Origin: Streptomyces liliifuscus
GTDB lineage: Bacteria; Actinomycetota; Actinomycetes; Streptomycetales; Streptomycetaceae
DNA: 64,000 nucleotides
Direction of reading: 5' to 3'
NCBI RefSeq assembly: GCF_016598615.1
Contig: NZ_CP066831.1
Location: 10,850,001-10,914,000, forward strand
Below the pieces are notes generated by a model that was given only the letters and a program-made list of their open reading frames with translations, was not told the DNA's origin and ran no database searches. The position numbers and the translations under genes are program-made. Shown in pieces: positions 59,425 to 64,000 of the stretch. Position 1 is the stretch's first letter. The number at the start of each line of letters is the position of its first letter.

Positions 59425-60660
59425 TCACTGCCGCAGGGTTGCCGGAGCGAAACCGGCAACGCGTTGGTATGCGGTGGCGAGCGCCTCTCGCTCCCCGGGG
59501 GCGAAGACTTCGCTCACCTCGGTGAAGCCCTCGGGTGCACGTTCCTCGGCCAGGTCGAGAATGCGTGCGGCTCCCTGGCTGCGATTGGCTTCCACGACTC
59601 CGGCCGTGGCGGCGAGGCGTTCGCTTTCGTAGCGCTCCAGGGCGATGTCGGGATCGCGCTCCTCTAGGAGGGCCTGGGTCAGGGCACGCGCGTCGAGGAT
59701 CGCCTGGGAAGCTCCGTTGGAGCCCACGGGGAACATGGGGTGCGCGGCGTCGCCCAAGAGGGTTGTCCGTCCCGCGGTCCACGTCGGCAGCGCGTCGCGG
59801 TCGACCATGGGAAAGACGTGGACGCTGTTCGCGCCGCGCATCAGCGCCGCGACATCGAGCCACGGAAACGACCACGAGCTGTACTGGTCGATGAAGTCCT
59901 CGGTTTTTCCCGGCCTGTTCCAGGATTCGACGGGCGGGAGTCGGCGTGAGCTCTTGTCCAGGACGGCAATCCAGTTGATCAGGACGTTGCCCTGGTCGTC
60001 CGGGAGGGAGAGCGGATAGGCCACGACCTTGTGCCCGCGCGTGCCGATCAGCGTCATGGACTTTCCGGTGAGGAACGGCGGCGCCATGGTGGTGCCACGC
60101 CACATCAGCTCTCCGCTCCATCGGGGGCTGCCGTCGCTCGGGTGGAGCTGCTTCCGGAGTGCCGAGTGAAGGCCGTCGGCGCCGACCAGCACATCCGCGG
60201 TGTCCTGGGACGTCCGGCCGGTGACGCTGTCGATCAGCTGGAACTCGGCGCTCTTGCGGTTGTCCGTGTTGGAGCCGGTGACCTTCATTCCCGTGCGCAC
60301 CGCGGATTCGCCGAGGCGCCGGCGGACGATGTCCAGGAGGGCCATCTGGAAGTTGCCTCGGTGGATCGAGAGCTGCGGCACCGGGTATCCCGCCGATATT
60401 CCGCGCGGCTCCCGCCACAGGAACTGGCCGTGCCGATTCACGTAGCAGAGCTCTTCGGTAGCGACGGCGAGGGGGAGCAGCTCCTCCAGGATGCCCAGTC
60501 GTTCGAATTCCCGGACGGCGTGGGGCAGTACGTTGATTCCTACGCCGAGCGGTCGTGGTTCGGGGACCGCCTCGTAGACGGTCACGTCCATACCGGCGTT
60601 ATGGAGCATCAATGCGGTGGTGAGTCCGCCGATCCCGCCTCCGGAAATTGCGATTCTCAC
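59425..60660 (-). CDS. FAD-dependent aromatic hydroxylase (group A flavin monooxygenase)
   Basis: 411 residues. GTG 60660 overlaps the dioxygenase stop (GTGA). The dinucleotide motif GGGIGGLTTALML at the N-terminus, DVLVGADGLHSALRKQL (DG motif) and TTLLGDAAHPMFPVGSNGAS (GD motif) define a group A flavoprotein of the 3-hydroxybenzoate/salicylate hydroxylase type. Immediate coupling to a gentisate-dioxygenase-like gene makes 3-hydroxybenzoate 6-hydroxylase (or a 5-substituted analogue) the best guess. NADH versus NADPH cannot be told. Confidence 0.93.
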   Translation of the reverse strand: MRIAISGGGIGGLTTALMLHNAGMDVTVYEAVPEPRPLGVGINVLPHAVREFERLGILEELLPLAVATEELCYVNRHGQFLWREPRGISAGYPVPQLSIHRGNFQMALLDIVRRRLGESAVRTGMKVTGSNTDNRKSAEFQLIDSVTGRTSQDTADVLVGADGLHSALRKQLHPSDGSPRWSGELMWRGTTMAPPFLTGKSMTLIGTRGHKVVAYPLSLPDDQGNVLINWIAVLDKSSRRLPPVESWNRPGKTEDFIDQYSSWSFPWLDVAALMRGANSVHVFPMVDRDALPTWTAGRTTLLGDAAHPMFPVGSNGASQAILDARALTQALLEERDPDIALERYESERLAATAGVVEANRSQGAARILDLAEERAPEGFTEVSEVFAPGEREALATAYQRVAGFAPATLRQ

Positions 60661-61811
60661 GGTTCCCTCCTTCCTCGGCCGACAGCGGGCGCCGCCTTGT
60701 CGGGTTCCGTCGCGGTGGCCGGCTCGAATATGTCTGTCACCTGCTGCCGGTCGGGCAGCTCGGTCTCGCGGTAGAGATGCAAGGCTTCGAGGGCCGCCCG
60801 GTCACTGGCGACAAAGAGGTCGGCGGTCTCTTCCGCTTCGTGCTCGACGGTCGCCCAGGAGGGGACGACGAAGACGTCCCCCGGACCCCAGGTGAATTCC
60901 TTTCCGCCGATCACGGACCTGCCGCGGCCGCGGAACACGGTGTGGATCTGGCCGCCGGTCTGCCGTCGGGGGACCGTGGGCTTTCCCGGACGGATCCTCG
61001 TCATCTGGCAGGTGAGGGTGGGCAGAGCCGGGCCGCCGGTGACCGGGTTCTTGTACTCCAGCGTCACGCTGGGGCCGTCACTCTGCTTCTGCAACGCTTC
61101 CAGTGCGGCATCGACCTGGGCATAGGGATAGCGCAGCAGCGGCGAGTACGGTTTCGGCCAGGCGGCGCCGTCGGAATGTTGAAGTCCCGCATGACCGAAC
61201 TTCTCCTCCGAGAGGGAGAAACCCGCGACGTCCTGCATCCCGGTCGGATGGTCCTCGAAGAAAATCGACTCCAAGGTGGCGACCATCACCACGTCGATCA
61301 CATCGAGCCAGATTGCGGGCTCATCGCTCTGGTTGGTGTGATCGTGCCACGCCCAGCTGGGCGTGAGGACGAAGTCGCCGGGCTCCATCCAGCAGGCGTC
61401 TCCGTCGACGGTGGTGTAGACACTCGAGCCGGTCATCATGAACCGGATCGCTGCCGGAGAATGCCGATGGGCCGGCGCCTTCTCACCCGGATCCAGATAC
61501 TGGTATGCACCGAACAGGGCTTCTGTCGTTCCGATGCGCAGTCCCGGGTTGCAGAACTGCAGTGCCCGCCGCTGAGCCGCTCCTTCGTCGACCTCCAGAA
61601 CCCTTCCCGCCTGCCGTGCCAGCGGGGCGACGGTGTCCCAGCGCCACAGATGCGCACGTGTCTGCGGAATCGGGTGTGCCGGCATCGGCGGCCTGCTCCA
61701 CAGGCCCGCCATATCGCGCGATGCGAGCGCACCACAGAATTCTTCGATCGAGACTTCCGCGGTGTCGACACCACCGGGAAGCGATGCCTCTTGCTTATTT
61801 CCTTCTTGCAT
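60657..61811 (-). CDS. Gentisate 1,2-dioxygenase-like bicupin
   Basis: 384 residues from ATG 61811, with AGGTGG 7 bases upstream. The N-terminal cupin carries AHRHSPAAIRFMMTGSSVYT, whose His pair binds Fe(II), and the third His in WAWHDHTNQSDEP. The second cupin (QIHTVFRGRGRSVIGGKEFT; GDVFVVPSWATVEHEA) is structural, as in gentisate 1,2-dioxygenases, 1-hydroxy-2-naphthoate and salicylate dioxygenases. It would open the ring between the carboxyl-bearing and adjacent hydroxylated carbons. Coupled translation with the FAD hydroxylase supports gentisate or a substituted salicylate as substrate. Confidence 0.93.
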   Translation of the reverse strand: MQEGNKQEASLPGGVDTAEVSIEEFCGALASRDMAGLWSRPPMPAHPIPQTRAHLWRWDTVAPLARQAGRVLEVDEGAAQRRALQFCNPGLRIGTTEALFGAYQYLDPGEKAPAHRHSPAAIRFMMTGSSVYTTVDGDACWMEPGDFVLTPSWAWHDHTNQSDEPAIWLDVIDVVMVATLESIFFEDHPTGMQDVAGFSLSEEKFGHAGLQHSDGAAWPKPYSPLLRYPYAQVDAALEALQKQSDGPSVTLEYKNPVTGGPALPTLTCQMTRIRPGKPTVPRRQTGGQIHTVFRGRGRSVIGGKEFTWGPGDVFVVPSWATVEHEAEETADLFVASDRAALEALHLYRETELPDRQQVTDIFEPATATEPDKAAPAVGRGRREP

Positions 61812-61891
61812 CGTCAGTCCACCTGTTGCTATCTCATGGCTTGCCATACGTTTTCGATGACTTGCCAGGTGTTTTCAACGGAATCGGGAGA

Positions 61892-62995
61892 CTAGAACAG
61901 CATGACCGGTTTGATCGTCGCCCCATCGTGCATTTCGCGGGCAGCGGTGTTCAGGTCCCTGAATTTGTAGTGCTTGATCAGCTTTTCCAGCGGGAGTTTT
62001 CCTCGCCGATGCAGCGTGGCCATCCGGGGCAGCAGGGTCTCCGGCTCGCCGTCCCCCAGCGTCACGCCCAGCACGCGCCTGCCGAGCAGCAGATCGTGCA
62101 TGTCCAGCGCCACGTCGACACCGGGAGGGGCCACGCCGACGACGGCGCACGCTCCGCCGGTGCTGAGGGTGTCGACGGCGGTGCGGAGGAGAGCGGGAAT
62201 TGCGGTGGTGTCCACTGCGTTGTCGACGCCGCGTCCACCGGTGATCTCTGCCAGGGCGGTCGCCGGATCCACTTCGGTGGTGTTGATGGTGTGCCGTGCG
62301 CCGAGCTCCAGGGCGAGCTCGAGCCGGGAGGGCACACGGTCGATCGCGATGATGTCACCCGAGGGCAGAGCAGCCGCGGCCATGATCGCCGACAGGCCCA
62401 CCGCGCCGGCGCCGAAGACGGCCAGGCTCTCACCGGGTCTGGGCGCCAGGACGTTCCAGACGGTGCCGACTCCGGTCTGGACGCCGCAGCCCAGCGGCGC
62501 GAGTACCGTCAGGTCGGCTTCGGGGTCCACCTTCACCACGCTGCGAGCGTCGACGACGGCCGCCTCGGCGAAGGAGGACTGGCCGAAGAAATGCCCACCG
62601 ACCGGGACGCCTTCGCGCGTGATCGGAGAGCTCCCGTCTCTGCGTTTGCCTCCCGTCACATTGCGAGGCAGCCAGGTGTCGCAGTAGGCCGGGTGGCCAT
62701 TGCGGCAGCTGGTGCAGTGTTCACATGATGTGAAACTCAACAGGACCTTGTCGCCGGGCCGGACTTTGGTGACAGAAGCCCCGACCCGCTCGACGATTCC
62801 GGCTCCTTCGTGGCCGATGACCCCGGGCAGCGGGAAGGGCATACGGCCCGCCTGTACGTTCAGATCGCTGTGACACAGACCGGCGGCGACCATTCGTACC
62901 AGGACCTCGTCCTTGCGAGGTTCGTCAAGCACGACTTCGGCAAAGGTGAATGGGGCACCCGGGCCTTCGATTATGGCTGCTGTGGTGGAATGCAT
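61892..62995 (-). CDS. Zinc-dependent aryl-alcohol dehydrogenase (MDR family)
   Basis: 367 residues. Catalytic zinc ligands are in AAGLCHSDLNV and GVIGHEGAGIVE; structural zinc Cys residues are in CEHCTSCRNGHPAYCDTW. The Rossmann motif is AVFGAGAVGLSAIMAA. The closing LINKLIKHYKF-like segment (LEKLIKHYKFRDLNTAAREM) is typical of class III/benzyl alcohol dehydrogenases. With the upstream aldehyde dehydrogenase gene it would take a (hydroxy)benzyl alcohol to the benzoate. It lies 27 bp downstream of that gene. Confidence 0.95.
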   Translation of the reverse strand: MHSTTAAIIEGPGAPFTFAEVVLDEPRKDEVLVRMVAAGLCHSDLNVQAGRMPFPLPGVIGHEGAGIVERVGASVTKVRPGDKVLLSFTSCEHCTSCRNGHPAYCDTWLPRNVTGGKRRDGSSPITREGVPVGGHFFGQSSFAEAAVVDARSVVKVDPEADLTVLAPLGCGVQTGVGTVWNVLAPRPGESLAVFGAGAVGLSAIMAAAALPSGDIIAIDRVPSRLELALELGARHTINTTEVDPATALAEITGGRGVDNAVDTTAIPALLRTAVDTLSTGGACAVVGVAPPGVDVALDMHDLLLGRRVLGVTLGDGEPETLLPRMATLHRRGKLPLEKLIKHYKFRDLNTAAREMHDGATIKPVMLF

Positions 62996-63022
62996 GATGC
63001 CTTTCCCTTTCTCGGTCGATGC

Positions 63023-64000
63023 CTACAGGGCCACGATGACCGACTTGGTCTGCAGGTATTCGTCCAGGCCCTCGGGGCCGTTTTCCCGCCCGTATCCGGA
63101 CTGCTTGTAGCCGCCTATCGGCATGGAGATGTCCATGGCAGCCCACGTGTTGACCCACACCGTTCCCGCGTCGAGGCGCGCTGCGACGCGATGCGCACGG
63201 GAGACATCACGGGTCTGCAGGCCGGCGGCGAGGCCGTAGGGAGTTCCGTTCGCCATCCGCACGGCCTCGTCTTCGGTGTCGAAGGGCTGGACGGTCAGGA
63301 CCGGCCCGAAGATCTCTTCCTGGACATAGACCGATTGCTGCTCGACACCGGTGAGCACCGCCGGGGCGACGTAGAAGCCCGGCCCGTCAGGGCACTTGGC
63401 GCTGGTGACATCGATTCCCTCGCGCCTGGCCCGTTCGAGGAACGAGATGACCTTTGCCTGGTGAGCGGGGCCCGCCAACGGCCCGACCATGGTCTCCGCA
63501 CTCAACGGGTCGCCGACCTTGATCTGCGCACAGGCTGCGCTCAGCCGCTCAAGCACTTCCTCGTAGACGGGCCGCTCGACGAGAAGCCGGCTGCCCGCCA
63601 TGCAGAACTGTCCCGTGTTGAAGGTGAACGCCTTGACCGCCGTGGGCACGGCGGCATCCAGATCGGCGTCGGCGAATACGAGATTCGCGCTCTTCCCGCC
63701 CAGTTCCAGGGTCACCCGGGTGAGGGTCTCGGCCCCTAGGGCCACGATTCTCTTTCCGACGACGGTCGAGCCGGTGAACGCCACCTTGGCGATCCTCGGG
63801 TCGCACACCAGCGCCTGTCCGGCTTCCGCATCCCCGGTGACCACGTTGTAGGCGCCGTCCGGCAGACCGGCTTCCTGGAGTACTTCCGCGAGCCGGAGAG
63901 CGGTGAGCGGGGTCTCCGCGGCCGGCTTGTGCACGACGGTGTTTCCCGCGGAAAGGGCCGCGGCGATCTTCTTGCTGGACAGTACGAGTGGGAAGTTGAA
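63023..64000 (-). CDS. Aldehyde dehydrogenase (partial, continues beyond window)
   Basis: The frame is open to base 64000, and the visible 325 residues are the C-terminal two thirds. The NAD-binding VAFTGSTVVGKRI, the general base Glu in VTLELGGKSANLV, the catalytic Cys in FTFNTGQFCMAGSRLLV, EEIFGPVLTVQPF, and the closing PIGGYKQSGYGRENG are all present. This is a benzaldehyde/vanillin dehydrogenase-type sequence. It is the most upstream gene of the catabolic operon seen here, pairing with the alcohol dehydrogenase. Confidence 0.96.
   Translation of the reverse strand, partial: FNFPLVLSSKKIAAALSAGNTVVHKPAAETPLTALRLAEVLQEAGLPDGAYNVVTGDAEAGQALVCDPRIAKVAFTGSTVVGKRIVALGAETLTRVTLELGGKSANLVFADADLDAAVPTAVKAFTFNTGQFCMAGSRLLVERPVYEEVLERLSAACAQIKVGDPLSAETMVGPLAGPAHQAKVISFLERARREGIDVTSAKCPDGPGFYVAPAVLTGVEQQSVYVQEEIFGPVLTVQPFDTEDEAVRMANGTPYGLAAGLQTRDVSRAHRVAARLDAGTVWVNTWAAMDISMPIGGYKQSGYGRENGPEGLDEYLQTKSVIVAL

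Noticed and set aside
1..64000. CRISPR arrays, rRNA genes and riboswitches
   Set aside because: No regularly spaced direct repeats, rRNA-like blocks or recognisable riboswitch cores were noticed on reading; a covariance-model scan was not possible.

Overview
The window reads as Streptomyces-type actinobacterial chromosome. It has very high GC with strong third-position GC bias, frequent GTG starts, GTGA/ATGA overlaps between operon genes, Streptomyces-style IS and helicase remnants, and gene families typical of that genus (TAP-like hydrolases, DrrAB-type exporters, FecCD/SIP iron genes). No identification beyond genus level is claimed.

1-10.8 kb is the end of a nonribosomal peptide locus. 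The last NRPS module (C-A-T-reductase, A domain read by eye as serine-specific) is followed by a secreted TAP-like hydrolase, a frameshifted orphan gene, a transposase-derived HTH protein carrying a TTA codon, and a BCAT-type aminotransferase. Converging on these are an alpha/beta hydrolase and a DrrAB-like ABC exporter.

10.8-30.3 kb is a decaying accessory stretch. It mixes intact small operons (lipoprotein plus secreted protein, MOSC, HAD, GNAT, PLP decarboxylase/MarR, TetR/MFS, a membrane NACHT NTPase, an initiator-type tRNA) with broken genes. The broken genes are a DEAH-HA helicase, a UvrD-like helicase, an ADP-ribosylglycohydrolase with two lesions, an ATP-dependent DNA ligase and an IS5 fragment. 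One intact 1,095-bp IS5-family element has perfect 31-bp inverted repeats and a TTA target duplication.

30.3-34.9 kb holds an amidohydrolase, a DMT permease and an NAD-dependent epimerase, divergent from a LysR regulator with a palindrome between them. 35.3-35.8 kb is an ISL3-type remnant.

36.0-48.2 kb is an iron-siderophore utilisation locus, with most of the operon genes overlapping by 4 to 8 bases. In transcription order it encodes a siderophore-interacting reductase fused to a methyltransferase-like domain, a binding lipoprotein, two FecCD permeases, a FecE ATPase, an enterochelin-esterase-like hydrolase and two ABC half-transporters, one with a degenerate ATPase site. A divergent gene encodes two AraC-type modules in one chain, and an iron-box-like sequence lies between. 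No siderophore biosynthesis gene is in view.

48.2-54.1 kb is again accessory: a dienelactone-hydrolase-like protein, an Imm7-like immunity protein, a DUF6461-like protein, IS5 and Tn3 remnants, and a tRNA-like sequence with a hairpin.

54.2-64.0 kb (running off the end) is one minus-strand catabolic operon. It encodes an aldehyde dehydrogenase, aryl-alcohol dehydrogenase, gentisate-1,2-dioxygenase-like bicupin, FAD hydroxylase, ACMSD-type amidohydrolase, metallo-beta-lactamase-fold hydrolase, MHS-family permease, fumarylacetoacetate-hydrolase family enzyme and class II aldolase-family protein. The likely flow is aromatic alcohol to aldehyde to hydroxybenzoate to gentisate, then ring cleavage and hydrolysis, with two extra enzymes of decarboxylase-containing families suggesting an unusual entry substrate.
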